This document shows, one piece after another, positions 38,244-48,586 of a stretch of 64,000 bases of DNA (position 1 is the stretch's first letter; each line of letters begins with the position of its first letter). This DNA comes from Flectonema sp. DT1601. Taxonomy: Eukaryota > Euglenozoa > Diplonemea > Diplonemida > Diplonemidae. The stretch lies in NCBI GenBank assembly GCA_964019425.1, contig OZ025835.1, positions 496,001 to 560,000 of the forward strand. Reading direction: 5' to 3'. A program made the translations under genes and the position numbers. The notes beneath the pieces were generated by a model, which saw only the letters and a program-made list of their open reading frames with translations, did not search any database and was not told the DNA's origin.

Positions 38244-39722
38244 ATGAGACGTACCGTTACTGGACTAACAAGGGTTCCTTGGTATGAGGAAGTAAGAAAT
38301 AACAGAGCGTCTGCGAGAGGGTTGCAGCCTCTTCAAAAACAACAACGGATAGCAATAGCGACGGAGGAGCTTGAAAGATTGCCTGAAACAAATAAAGATA
38401 CGGAGTTGAGGGAAGTTATAGCAACGAGTGAAACAGCTGCTTCATCTCGGAATGAAAAAGAGAATATTCCGACAACTACCGATAGAACATCAAGAGAAGT
38501 ATTATTTAAACCAGGAGAGCATTCAATTCACGAGGTGGAAATGAACTCTCCTCGACCTGTTCTCGGTCTTCCTGACTTCCCAGTTGATCCCGTAATATCA
38601 TTTCTTAAACAAGGAAAAGAGCTACTCGACGACGTTGACGACGGAGGTAATATTAGTTTGGTATCAAAAACTGCTGTAGATGGTGTTTGGTGTCTTAATT
38701 TAGAAAATCCTGGAGAAGGCAACGCCATCACTGGAGAAATGATGAAACAATTAGAAGAAAGCATGCGAGCTGTCAACAGAGCAATCCTAACTAATCACGA
38801 AATAATGGCACTCGTAATTCGTGGAGGTGGTCTAAACTTCTCATTTGGTACCGCAGAAAGTATTCATCAGGAATACCCTTCAGGGGAAGAAGGGTTAGTT
38901 CTTAGTAGATATATGAGTAGTATACTTCTTGAATTGAAATCTTTACCGATAATAACAATTGCAGCATTGGAGGGAACAACTGCTGGAACTGGTTGTGAAA
39001 TTGCCATGGCATGCGACTTTAGAATGTGCGCTGAGGATTCTATAATTCAGTTCAGTGATACTCAACAAGGACTATCAACTGGTTGGGGTGGCGCAGCTAA
39101 CTTATCAAATATAACAAACCCTCGTACTGCATTACTACTAACAGCATCTGGTAAACACATAACAGCTGACGAAAGTCTTGATCTTGGAATCGTGGACTGT
39201 GTCTGTGAACCTGGAAATACTTACAAAGAGGCGATAGATTTTATAAAAACAAACTTACATGATCACACTGGACTTGGTGGTACTCATGGTGAGATCACAT
39301 GGAGGAGGCATGCAGTTCGTCGGATGAAAGAGAATGTGGTAGCGGCAACTATGTTCTCAGAACTCAGAGCACAAGAGGATATTGAGGCGCGTAATTTTCA
39401 AAAGCTTTGGGTAGAGTCTGCAAAGGTGATGGCTGAAAGACGTGACGCTGCTGGTGGACTTCGCAGAAATGCCGTCCTTGCTGCGTTAGAAGATTGGTCA
39501 ACGTTAACCGATCCTCACGCAATGTCCTTACCTCTAGATGAGGATGTTGGTAAAACTTTAACACCAACTCGTAACGTTACTCGTTTCGGAATTGCTTCAA
39601 ATAACGTTGAGAAAGCATTCACAGCTCTGTTTGCTAGAAAAGTTAATCAACCGACATTTGGATCACCTCAATCAGATTCGTTAGTAAAAAATAAATACCT
39701 CGAAAATAATGACAAAACCTAA
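38244..39722 (+). CDS. Crotonase-family (enoyl-CoA hydratase/isomerase) protein, ECHDC1-like
   Basis: A 492-residue protein whose crotonase fold spans about residues 135-340. Visible blocks are VWCLNLENPGEGNAIT, LVIRGGGLNFSFG (first oxyanion-hole strand) and ALEGTTAGTGCEIAMACDFRMC (second oxyanion-hole turn), then STGWGGAANL and ALLLTASGKHITADESLDLGIVD. The GWGGAA and following helix resemble ECHDC1, the ethylmalonyl-CoA decarboxylase, more than classic hydratases. The typical hydratase Glu pair is not evident. The N-terminal 130 residues are Arg- and Glu-rich with no recognisable domain; the first 35 are basic (RRTVTGLTRVPWYEEVRNNRASARG) and could be a mitochondrial presequence. No PTS1 is present (ends DKT). 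Reaction uncertain. Confidence 0.88.
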   Translation: MRRTVTGLTRVPWYEEVRNNRASARGLQPLQKQQRIAIATEELERLPETNKDTELREVIATSETAASSRNEKENIPTTTDRTSREVLFKPGEHSIHEVEMNSPRPVLGLPDFPVDPVISFLKQGKELLDDVDDGGNISLVSKTAVDGVWCLNLENPGEGNAITGEMMKQLEESMRAVNRAILTNHEIMALVIRGGGLNFSFGTAESIHQEYPSGEEGLVLSRYMSSILLELKSLPIITIAALEGTTAGTGCEIAMACDFRMCAEDSIIQFSDTQQGLSTGWGGAANLSNITNPRTALLLTASGKHITADESLDLGIVDCVCEPGNTYKEAIDFIKTNLHDHTGLGGTHGEITWRRHAVRRMKENVVAATMFSELRAQEDIEARNFQKLWVESAKVMAERRDAAGGLRRNAVLAALEDWSTLTDPHAMSLPLDEDVGKTLTPTRNVTRFGIASNNVEKAFTALFARKVNQPTFGSPQSDSLVKNKYLENNDKT

Positions 39723-39870
39723 ACTTCACATGTTAGACATTTATAGACCTGCTGTCTTCAGTACGATAGTTGACTGCTTGTTATCAATGATTGATCAGTC
39801 GGTTGATCTTTTCTTTTTATAAAAAAAAAAGTTAATTTCATTTTCATAGCAGAGAAGTCACAAACTCACG

Positions 39871-40986
39871 ATGAGCGGGTGGTTCAACTCCGCACTGGAG
39901 ACGATAAAGAAAGGGGCTGAAGACCTCGGGGAACAGGCAAAGGTTATGGGAAACAAGGTACAGGCTGAAGCAAAGAAACTACAGGACACTGAATTGTTGA
40001 AAAAAACATTTGAGCTGGACCCTTTGAATCAGCCAGAAAAGAAAAAAGACGTCTCTGAAGATGAAAAGAAAACCCCCTGGGAACTTATCCCATCCAATTG
40101 GGATAATAGAAGGAGTCAGTGGGTTACTTTATCAAAAGCTCTTTGTGATGATGAGAATACGTTTCTTGTTGGTCCTCAGGGAAGAACCGGAATCATAAAC
40201 AACATAAACTTTGAATTACCATCAGCTCCCTCTCCTGAAATGCAAATCGCTTCAAGTGAGTTCTCAGCTTTGTCAACAGTTCGTTTTCGTATCTCACCAA
40301 AGTGGGTATCTGATTCTAATTTCTGGATTAATTTCGTGTGGACACTTCGTGAACTAACTCCATGTTCCTCCATTGAAGAAGTCAAGGAAAGGCTGCAAAT
40401 CCTCAACACTCAACCAGAACCACAACTACCTGTTGGGGAGTATGCCAAGGGAAAGGGAATAACCCAACCCCCAAATATCATCGAAGGTATTATCACTAAA
40501 ATAACAGCTGCCAAAGACGCAACAGCAAAACTCGATTCATTAAAGCTATCAGTAAATGAAGAGATGAAGACTTGTGATGAAAACGCTAGTCTGCTAGTTA
40601 GAATTATTGGAAGAAACAGTCAGAATTCAGATCTAAAAGAGTCTGTTTATGAAAGCTGTAAATATCACCAGCAGAAAGTAAAGCAGCTCATATCTCAAAT
40701 AGAAGAGTCTGACGAAGAAGTTCGGTTTGAAGTATCGACTGAAGGTCTTAAGGCTGCCCTTGAAACTACGGAACAAGCAATAACAAAATACCATGAGACT
40801 CCTGTTGTGAAAAAAGAAACTCCAGCCAAAGAAACTCCTACTAAAGAAACTCCTACTCCTTCACCAACTGCTATTTCTCCGAAACCAGCAGCCTCTCCTC
40901 CCCCATCCACGTCTGTGGAACCAAATAATGGTGTTGTCGCACAGGAAGATTATTTTGGAGCTTCGCTTCCGTGGGAGGATGAGTAG
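39871..40986 (+). CDS. BSD domain protein (BSDC1-like)
   Basis: A 371-residue protein opening with an amphipathic helix (MSGWFNSALETIKKGAEDLGEQ), typical of BSD proteins and suited to membrane contact. The BSD domain lies near residues 130-165 (VRFRISPKWVSDSNFWINFVWTL), with the paired F-W of the family. A helical region follows (170-310), then a Lys/Glu/Thr/Pro repeat (VKKETPAKETPTKETPTPSP, about 312-335) and an acidic end, LPWEDE. BSDC1 and synapse-associated relatives act in membrane traffic or signalling, though roles are poorly defined. The start follows a CATAG/CAG acceptor (AG at 39848-39849 or 39851-39852). Confidence 0.85.
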   Translation: MSGWFNSALETIKKGAEDLGEQAKVMGNKVQAEAKKLQDTELLKKTFELDPLNQPEKKKDVSEDEKKTPWELIPSNWDNRRSQWVTLSKALCDDENTFLVGPQGRTGIINNINFELPSAPSPEMQIASSEFSALSTVRFRISPKWVSDSNFWINFVWTLRELTPCSSIEEVKERLQILNTQPEPQLPVGEYAKGKGITQPPNIIEGIITKITAAKDATAKLDSLKLSVNEEMKTCDENASLLVRIIGRNSQNSDLKESVYESCKYHQQKVKQLISQIEESDEEVRFEVSTEGLKAALETTEQAITKYHETPVVKKETPAKETPTKETPTPSPTAISPKPAASPPPSTSVEPNNGVVAQEDYFGASLPWEDE

Positions 40987-41586
40987 AGTATTAAAAATAG
41001 AAGGAAATTAAAAAAAAAAAAAATAGAGAGGGGAAAAAAAAGAAAAAGGAGAGAGAATAAACTATTCGAATCTCACTATGCTGTGTGTTTACCGTGAGAA
41101 AGAATTTTTTTTTTTTTTTATATTATGTTTTCGTTATCACCTTGCCTTGCTGCTATCTCTGGTCAGAGTGCTCACGCTGTTGGCTTGCGACCTTATTCGG
41201 TCTACAGTCTGCCTGTAGCAAAGTCAATTCCGTGTTAGTTCCTAACTAAGATATCGACTTTTTTTTAAATATGTCTTTCGTGTTGTATTAACACAAAGGT
41301 AACTTAAAAAACACGTCGCTTACTGTAAAATGAGGAAATGTTCTCGTGAATTTAGAGATTTTTCCATCGTGAGAATATCTAACTCTGTTGTCCCAGCAGC
41401 TTTCTATTATGTTTCTGTTTTCATTCAATCCAAAATAAAAAAAAAAATAAAAAAATAATATTTTTTTTTCGTCATGCTGTAGTTGCTTAGTAAATGAATA
41501 GTATCGTTTTTTATTTTTATTATTATTTTATTTGTCTTTTCGAATTCAAGAAACAAAAAAAAAAAAAAAAAAAAAAAATCACAACC
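40987..41586. other. 600-nt intergenic gap
   Basis: No gene supported. The gap has A- and T-tracts at 41010-41040, 41106-41120, 41436-41470 and a long A-tract at 41553-41577 ending directly before the nitrilase ATG. A 37-codon frame at 41126-41239 is noted but unsupported. Confidence 0.5.
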
Positions 41587-42408
41587 ATGAAGGCAGTCTG
41601 CTTAGAACTTCCTGCTGGAATAGCTGGTGATTCCGATAATCAGAAATTAATAATACGAACTAAGATGGAAGAACTGATGTCAGAGATCGATCCAGCCGAC
41701 TCCTACGACGTGGTAGTCCTTCCGGAACTGTGTATGACTGGATATGGAATTACTAAGGAGCAGTGCATGTCTTTATCCCAACATGTTGGAGGTGAATATT
41801 GCCAGTGGGCAACAATTCTGGCCAACAAATACAACTGTGGTTTGGTGATTGGATTTCCAGAACAGGATAAAAAAACAAAATTAATATTTAATTCAGCTTG
41901 TTTTATTCATCCAACCGAAGGCCCCATCCACACATATAGAAAAACCCATCTATACGGTGATCATGAAGCGGGATTGTTTACCCAAGGTGATAAGTTGGGG
42001 GAAACGTTTGTATTTCGGAATGTCGTCTGTTCGCTTTTGATTTGTTATGATGTTGAGTTTCCTGAACCAATTAGAATTTGTAAAATAAATGGAGCTCGTG
42101 CTGTTTTTATTCCAACTGCGAACTCTCACCCAGCAACATATGTTTCAAAAACGTTAGTTCCATCACGAGCTATTGAATCCTGTATATTTGTGTACTACTG
42201 TAACATGAGTGGCGTTGAACAGGGTGCGTGTTCTTATCTTCAATTTTGTGGATTGTCAGCCGCAGCGTCCCCTTGTGGTGCTTTGGTTTTATCCCCCACG
42301 GCATCACTGAAAATCGTTCCGGCTGATCACGATCAAAATACTTATTTAGCAGACAGAAAACCCCTTTTGTATCATTCTATAGCTAGTCTAAATTGCTCAA
42401 AATTGTGA
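41587..42408 (+). CDS. Nitrilase-superfamily amidohydrolase with PTS1 (SKL)
   Basis: A carbon-nitrogen hydrolase of 273 residues from the ATG at 41587. The catalytic triad is complete: E47 (VVLPELCMTGY), K119 (YRKTHLYGDHE) and C153 (LLICYDVEFPEPIR). It would cleave an amide or nitrile C-N bond; the GDHEAGLF segment and short length fit the aliphatic amidase/omega-amidase-like branches, but the substrate cannot be read from sequence. The last residues are NCSKL, a canonical PTS1, placing it in glycosomes. The frame continues upstream to 41494, but that extension is hydrophobic and Lys-rich, encoded by homopolymers, so the later start is preferred. Confidence 0.93.
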   Translation: MKAVCLELPAGIAGDSDNQKLIIRTKMEELMSEIDPADSYDVVVLPELCMTGYGITKEQCMSLSQHVGGEYCQWATILANKYNCGLVIGFPEQDKKTKLIFNSACFIHPTEGPIHTYRKTHLYGDHEAGLFTQGDKLGETFVFRNVVCSLLICYDVEFPEPIRICKINGARAVFIPTANSHPATYVSKTLVPSRAIESCIFVYYCNMSGVEQGACSYLQFCGLSAAASPCGALVLSPTASLKIVPADHDQNTYLADRKPLLYHSIASLNCSKL

Positions 42409-42980
42409 TGGAAAGACTTCACATGTAATTCCTGTTAACATTTTCGTGTTTTCTCCGAAGCAGCTGTTCCTAGCGAGCTGACTGTTAGTGTTGACGTTTA
42501 TAGGCATGCGGCCTTGTTTTTTGTAGCGTCACCCCATGGCTCTCGCTCGCGGCTCCCCCTGGAAGGCTGCTGAAGCTTTGTGTGTTTTTGCGATTATTTT
42601 CTTTCTTTTCTCTCCCCTTCTCCGATAATCCGATGTACGCTGCTATCAGTACTTTAGATGTTTGAATCAGGCAGTCGGTTGTTGTTTGAGTTTTTGTTCT
42701 TTTTTTTTGACTGTCGCTTAGTCAATAAAGCTAAGCGATGTTGGCTTCTTTCCTAAATTTTGTTATCCCGACAAAGTTGGGTTTTTGTTGCTACCAACAC
42801 AGCGTGGAATTATTATTTTTTTGTATTCTCCGTAAAAAATGGAGAAACGAGATAAAAGATTAGGTTATCTCAAACAGCTAACCAGTTCATATTATTCATT
42901 ACAGAATGACGTCGTGTTATGTATTTTCAAATTTCCATTTAAATTTAATATTTTTTTTGTTGTTTCAGGCAGCTCAGAAG
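42409..42980. other. 570-nt intergenic gap with hairpins
   Basis: No gene supported. The gap has a more G+C-rich stretch at 42505-42590, a piece resembling the SINE-like 3' hairpin at about 42610-42635 (CTTCTCCGATAATCCGATG), a perfect 8-bp hairpin at 42714-42738 with AATAAA in its loop, a CCCGAC-AAA-GTTGGG hairpin at about 42766-42780, and the acceptor at 42950-42968. Confidence 0.5.
42950..42968 (+). promoter_or_regulatory. Trans-splice acceptor setting the start of the giant coiled-coil gene
   Basis: A T-tract and TTGTTTCAG, AG at 42967-42968, lie 12 bases before the ATG at 42981. This excludes the upstream in-frame ATG at 42906, whose translation is a hydrophobic stretch from the T-tract. 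Confidence 0.6.
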
Positions 42981-45900
42981 ATGGAGTCGCTATACCGGGA
43001 GCCGGTGCCGGGTATCGACCTCACTCAAATACGCCAACCAGTAATCCTCAGAGAGATGGAGAATGAAAGAGGAAAACTATCTCCATCATATCAAGCCTTA
43101 GGTATGGGATCGAGAAAGAGTAGTTTAGCAACATCAATACAAGGATCCCCGAGAAGTGATAGAGTGCTATCAAGAAAGATGTCAGTGACTTGGGAAGATT
43201 TAAGTCCAACTGGTCAGCATCTCTCACCAGGATCCAGCTATTCTTCCTTCAGTCCGATGTCACTTGAGACACCATCTCCAAGAGTACACCAACAGCAAGC
43301 TCTTTTATCAAACTGTGAAAGTGAAATGCGTAAACTCCATCAAGAGATTGAAAGCAGAGAACACTCAGATCCAAATGATCCGTTCCTCCCTGAACTCCGA
43401 AAAGTATGTAAAGTATGGCATGATCAAATGACAAGTTGTCAGAAGGCTATTAGAGTTGAAAAGCGTCAAAGAGAAAAACTTATTAGATCACTTCAAACTC
43501 AGAAAGAATCAGTTGAAGTTGAAGAAAAGGAACTCGCAATGGAAAAACAACAACTCTTATTAAAAAAAGATGAATATAGACAAAAACTGAAGGAAGTTGA
43601 AAAGGAATGTGATACCGCTACGGCAGTGATTGATCTACAAACAGAACTTCATGCATTACGAAAACGTGTTGATGATGAGAGTAAAAAGAAACTTGACACT
43701 CTAGTCGGGATACCAGCATCACTAACACGTGGTCCTTCAGCAGCGGATATAAAGAAAGATTTTCTAAGTGAAGTTATGGCTGATGATTCAACTGAACTTC
43801 GTCACCGTCTTCAACAAGCAGAAAAACAAACAAAAATTGACTCGGCTTTGATTGAGAGATTTCATCAAATAATTGACGACAATAACACAGACATCTCTGA
43901 CCTGCAACTCCAAATAACACTCTTATCGGATGCGACTGTAAAACTTAACGAAACTCATAAAAAAGAAATCGCACAATACGAAAGCAGACAACCAACAACA
44001 ACCACAGCTGAGTTAGAATCAACAATAAAAGATTTACAACTGGAAAGAGAATTAGTTTCTGATTCAACAAGTAAACTCTGTTCTCTTCATAAGGAAGAAA
44101 TTAAAAAAAAAGATAATTGCATTGCTGAGTTGCGATTGGAATCCGAACTTGTCGCGGATGCTACAGCGAAACTGACTGAGAATCACAGAAATGAAATATC
44201 CGAGATGGAGTCACAAGTGTTTTCTTTACAACATACTGACATTAAGAACCCTACAACGGCAGAAGATAAAATAGCACTCAGTGATCTGCGACAAGAATTA
44301 CTTCAACTTTTGAGTGACGCGGAAGGCAGAGTTGAACTGGAAATTGGACTCACACACAACAGTACTTTACTCCAACGAACACTCAACAAGCTGAGAGACG
44401 CTCAGAAAGCTTTAAACGGTCGGTGGGTTGATAATAATAATAATTTTAGATCTCAACAAGTTTGGTCAGAACGTCATCAAAACGAACTCGAAGAGCAGTT
44501 CGCAGCATGTCAACAGTGTGATGGTTCAGAGAGGAGGATTGTTACCCTTCATGATAATATTATAAAACAATCAGACTCTCATAATAAGGAAAAAGAGTCT
44601 CTTCAAGCTCACCTTTCAGAGATTGAAAAAAATCACACCTCGTTACTAAATCAGAAAAATTCTGAAATTGACAACGAACGTAGATGTAATGAAGAACTGA
44701 AAGCAGAAATGGAAAAATTAAGAAATTCAGACACGCAGTCAAAGCTTCTCTACGAAATTCAGCACCTGCAGGGGGAATTATGTGAAATAAACAACAGACA
44801 AAATGACTCTTTGAAAAAAATATCCCTATTGGAGGAAACGAACACAACTCTCATTGATGAAAATAAGAATCACCTCACATCAATAGAAGAATCAGATAGT
44901 GAGGTACAGCGTCTGCAGGAGCAGTTAAGCTCAAGTAACGAACAACATGATGGTCAGGTTCAGGTTTATCAGTCTGAGCTGTCACAGCTACAGATCGAAA
45001 TCGACGACTTAAAAAAAAGTAATAGTTCCGATACTAAGAAGTCATCTTACCCTGAAATTATGTTCGAGGTTTCGACGCCTACCGAAGACGGGTTAAATAA
45101 CACCGTAAATAACACTATCGAGGAAGACGAGTTGGTGGAAGTTAAAAAGTTAAAAAAAATAAGCAATGGAGTCGACGTTGATTGTGAATACAAAAAAACT
45201 ATTAATCAGCAACAATTAGAGATAAAGAAATTAAAAATTGAAATTACCAGGCTTGAGTTAAAGTCAGCTGTTTTTATACCAATCTCAACCCCTGATATCA
45301 ATGTAAACGGTGATGATAGTCAGAAGATTGTCAAACAACAACAATCTGAGATAAAAAAATTAAAAAATGAAATTAGCAGATTTGAATTACAAACCTTGAC
45401 AGCGACCCCTCTAAACTCAGAAATTGATTTGGAAGAATTAAAACTCGAAAATGAATCCCTAAAAGCAAACCTTTGTTCAGCGCAACAGCAACTTAAAGAA
45501 ATGGAATCCTCCCACAGTAATGAAATAAGTCGCATGCAAACCCAGATCGAGTGTTCTAACACTACCGATGAGAATGAAGCATTTTCAATCGAAAAATACC
45601 AACTTCTTAAAGATGAAAGAGACTCGCTAGCAGGGAAGCTAAAATCAAAAAAAGATGAATTGTTGGAGATTCGCAACGCTTGCAACAGCGAACAAGATCG
45701 TCATGTTGATGAGCTTCGCAACATGCAGATAAAGCTTGAGGCTGCTTCAAAGAATACATCAGCTGAGGGAGATGATAACACAAGTGAGGAAGTACAACGT
45801 CTTCAAAGTGAGAAAGACAAGTTAACCTCCAAAGTGAAATCCAAAAAAGAGAAATTAGCAGCTGTTCGCAACTCACTTAACGAAATCCAAGATCGCCATA

Positions 45901-47888
45901 CGGCTGAACTCCGTGATATGGAAATGAAGCTTGAGGCTGCTTCCAAGACAGCCGATGAGACAGCACCAGAAAGTGATCCAGTTCAGCAGTTACAAAAAGA
46001 AAACATCACTCTCACAAAAGAGTTGAGTTCTAAAAAAGATGAATTGTTGGAGATTCGCAACGCCTACAACAGCGAACAAGATCGTCATGTTGATGAGCTT
46101 CGCAACATGCAGATAAAGCTTGAGGCTGCTTCAAAGAATACATCAGCTGAGGGAGATGATAACACAAGTGAGGAAGTACAACGTCTTCAAAGTGAGAAAG
46201 ACAAGTTAACCTCCAAAGTAAAATCCAAAAAAGAGAAATTAGCAGCTGTTCGCAACTCACTTAACGAAATCCAAGATCGCCATACGGCTGAACTCCGTGA
46301 TATGGAAATGAAGCTTGAGGCTGCGTCACCCGAAGTTCTTGTTAAACTACAAGAGGAGAACACTTCATTGAAAGACTTATCTGAGCAGCTACGGTCAGAA
46401 TCAAATGATGAGGTGGAGAAATGCAAATCAGAAATTACTCACTTGAGGGAAACTCTAAAGGAAGCATTAATCTCAAGTAAGGATTTCCCAACAGTTAAAG
46501 CTGACTTGGATTTGAAAAGTACCGAACTCACAAGACTACAGTCTCAATACAATACTCTCAAACAGCAACGTCAAGAAGTTAAGAAAGGTGTGGATATGAA
46601 TGAATTCATGGAGTTAACTTTTCGTCATGACAGTTTGTCGAAAGAAAACATCAAATTAAAAAGAGCTAATATCGAACTGGCGGCAGAAATAGCTGACATT
46701 CGTTCACAAAATAAAACGGATTTCCAACTTCCAATTTTTAATAAAGACGTCGACGTCGATCAACTGAAATCTACTCATTCAAAGCCACAAGTTGATACCA
46801 TACAACAGTCAAGATCAAAAGCATCGCTTAATACTCAAATTACTGAATTGTACTCAAAAGTAGAGCAGTTGACATCTGTTGGTGTTCTTCATCATTATGA
46901 AAAGGAGGCATTCTTGGAGGAAATAAAGACTTTGACGGAATCGAACTCGGATTTAGTTGATCAAAATAAAGTGTTGCGATCACAGATACAATTACATAAT
47001 GAATCGTCAAAAAATATTAGCACCGCAGAGCCACCAGAGTCTCCACCAGTATCATCACCAGTGCCACCACCGGTACCTCCACCAGCAGAAGCAACAGCTG
47101 AGGTGCAAACACCGTCACAAAGCCCTCCATCGCAAAGCCCATCAAAACAGTCTGAACCAAAACAAGATTCTGAAGAGCTTCGCATCAGCAGAGAAATAGA
47201 TCGAAAAGTTAAAGAGGAGCGCAATCGAATCGCACTTGACAGGCTACGAGCTGAGGCATCAGTCGAGAGGGCTATTAGAGAACATCAGCAGAGTAAATCA
47301 AATTATATTAATGGCAGAGAAGTCCGCAGTGTTTCACCACGAAGTATATCCCCAGCAAGGAATGCAGAATATATTGTAAGGTATCGCCCCACTGCTGTCT
47401 CTCCTCCTCGAATGAGGAGCACGCTGAACACAAACCCGGTTGGGCCTCCATTGACTGCGGAAGCGCATGCTTTTCGTCGAGAAGTTGCGGAAGTTAAAAA
47501 AGCTGTCGTGAATTCTCAATCACCGTTAAAGAATCGACACAGTCCAAGTCGCAGTCCTGTTCCAAGATTTCAAGGAAGGCACACTAGTCCTTTGAAATCA
47601 ATATTGTCTTCTTCACCTCGCTCTCCTTCAGCCACGAGGATTAGTCGTCTGAGTACTCGTCGTCAAGATTGGGATCAACGACACGGAGAGTTTGAAGACA
47701 ACGTGTCTCTTTTAAAGGCTCAACTTGAAGGTCTTTCTGATGCAATGAAGGAATCGACACTTGCTGCTCATGAATTATCAGACAAGTGGAAGACTCACGA
47801 TATAGATGCGAGCATCTCTCCACCTCGTTCGTGGAGATCATCTCCGATACCATCAGGAAGGAGATCTGTATCCCCAACGCACTACTAA
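42981..47888 (+). CDS. Giant coiled-coil protein with C-terminal Ser/Pro repeats, 1635 aa
   Basis: From the ATG at 42981. Residues 1-110 are Ser-rich with many SP and RKxS sites; about 110-1370 are near-continuous coiled coil; about 1350-1400 is proline-rich (VPPPVPPPAEA); the last 180 residues are basic with many SP dipeptides (RSVSPRSISPARN, SRSPVPRF, SSSPRSPSATR) and a final short helix. This layout suggests a cytoskeletal or basal-body/flagellar scaffold controlled by proline-directed kinases. A 128-residue unit is duplicated almost perfectly (45648-45940 and 46032-46324). Repeats of IKKLKxEIxRxEL also occur near residues 745-805. No family name can be given. Confidence 0.88.
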   Translation: MESLYREPVPGIDLTQIRQPVILREMENERGKLSPSYQALGMGSRKSSLATSIQGSPRSDRVLSRKMSVTWEDLSPTGQHLSPGSSYSSFSPMSLETPSPRVHQQQALLSNCESEMRKLHQEIESREHSDPNDPFLPELRKVCKVWHDQMTSCQKAIRVEKRQREKLIRSLQTQKESVEVEEKELAMEKQQLLLKKDEYRQKLKEVEKECDTATAVIDLQTELHALRKRVDDESKKKLDTLVGIPASLTRGPSAADIKKDFLSEVMADDSTELRHRLQQAEKQTKIDSALIERFHQIIDDNNTDISDLQLQITLLSDATVKLNETHKKEIAQYESRQPTTTTAELESTIKDLQLERELVSDSTSKLCSLHKEEIKKKDNCIAELRLESELVADATAKLTENHRNEISEMESQVFSLQHTDIKNPTTAEDKIALSDLRQELLQLLSDAEGRVELEIGLTHNSTLLQRTLNKLRDAQKALNGRWVDNNNNFRSQQVWSERHQNELEEQFAACQQCDGSERRIVTLHDNIIKQSDSHNKEKESLQAHLSEIEKNHTSLLNQKNSEIDNERRCNEELKAEMEKLRNSDTQSKLLYEIQHLQGELCEINNRQNDSLKKISLLEETNTTLIDENKNHLTSIEESDSEVQRLQEQLSSSNEQHDGQVQVYQSELSQLQIEIDDLKKSNSSDTKKSSYPEIMFEVSTPTEDGLNNTVNNTIEEDELVEVKKLKKISNGVDVDCEYKKTINQQQLEIKKLKIEITRLELKSAVFIPISTPDINVNGDDSQKIVKQQQSEIKKLKNEISRFELQTLTATPLNSEIDLEELKLENESLKANLCSAQQQLKEMESSHSNEISRMQTQIECSNTTDENEAFSIEKYQLLKDERDSLAGKLKSKKDELLEIRNACNSEQDRHVDELRNMQIKLEAASKNTSAEGDDNTSEEVQRLQSEKDKLTSKVKSKKEKLAAVRNSLNEIQDRHTAELRDMEMKLEAASKTADETAPESDPVQQLQKENITLTKELSSKKDELLEIRNAYNSEQDRHVDELRNMQIKLEAASKNTSAEGDDNTSEEVQRLQSEKDKLTSKVKSKKEKLAAVRNSLNEIQDRHTAELRDMEMKLEAASPEVLVKLQEENTSLKDLSEQLRSESNDEVEKCKSEITHLRETLKEALISSKDFPTVKADLDLKSTELTRLQSQYNTLKQQRQEVKKGVDMNEFMELTFRHDSLSKENIKLKRANIELAAEIADIRSQNKTDFQLPIFNKDVDVDQLKSTHSKPQVDTIQQSRSKASLNTQITELYSKVEQLTSVGVLHHYEKEAFLEEIKTLTESNSDLVDQNKVLRSQIQLHNESSKNISTAEPPESPPVSSPVPPPVPPPAEATAEVQTPSQSPPSQSPSKQSEPKQDSEELRISREIDRKVKEERNRIALDRLRAEASVERAIREHQQSKSNYINGREVRSVSPRSISPARNAEYIVRYRPTAVSPPRMRSTLNTNPVGPPLTAEAHAFRREVAEVKKAVVNSQSPLKNRHSPSRSPVPRFQGRHTSPLKSILSSSPRSPSATRISRLSTRRQDWDQRHGEFEDNVSLLKAQLEGLSDAMKESTLAAHELSDKWKTHDIDASISPPRSWRSSPIPSGRRSVSPTHY
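45648..46324 (+). repeat. Internal coding duplication, 293 bp at 384-bp offset
   Basis: Bases 45648-45940 and 46032-46324 differ at about three positions by eye (two in one Cys/Tyr codon region, one synonymous). The offset is 384 bp, exactly 128 codons, so the frame and heptad register are kept. The near-identity suggests a recent duplication or gene conversion. Confidence 0.92.
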
Positions 47889-48060
47889 TACTGGTTGGGT
47901 TTTACTCAAGCGGTTCATTAAGACTTGACAAGATCAAGTCAACTCATTAATTGTCAAACTAGTTTAAAAAAAGGCAATTTTCTTTTTTATCCGAGAGAAA
48001 GTATTCTTAAAAAAAAAAGAAAAGAAAAATAAAAGAAATGAACAAAAAAGCATAAGAAAG

Positions 48061-48092
<32 letters not shown>

Positions 48093-48586
48093 GCTGGCTT
48101 ACGCTGCGTGCTTTGGGGAAAAACAAAAAGAATAGAAATAAACGAATGGTTGGTTTAGCAGATCACAGTTCATTGTTAGCAATAATTTAATTGAGATACT
48201 TTTGAAGCATATCGATCAGAAGCAGTATTTACTTTTTTTTTTTTTTTTTTTTGAAAGTTGTTCCCAAAAACACACCATTGTATTTGTTCTTAAGCAGTAT
48301 CTTTTGTATTTCATCTTCGTTGTTGGGTCTTATAATTATTTATTTATTTATTTATTATTGTTGTTATTCTTTTTTTTTTTTTAATTTAAAAAAATTCATT
48401 TTTCTTAAACAATTAGCATACCTACATGGATGACAGACGATATTTCACCCTTACAATTTATTTATTTGTGAAAGTAATTTTTTTTTTTAACTGAACTCCA
48501 CTACTCAACAGGAATTACCAAACTAGATCAAAGGCTCAGTTATAATTACTGTGATAACTGACTACCAAAATCGATTGATATAAACA
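47889..48586. other. 700-nt intergenic gap
   Basis: No gene supported. The gap has an A-tract of about 31 at 48061-48091, T-tracts at 48233-48252 and 48370-48382, a (TTTA)n microsatellite at 48338-48356 and a CTCAACAG acceptor (AG at 48510-48511). Confidence 0.55.
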
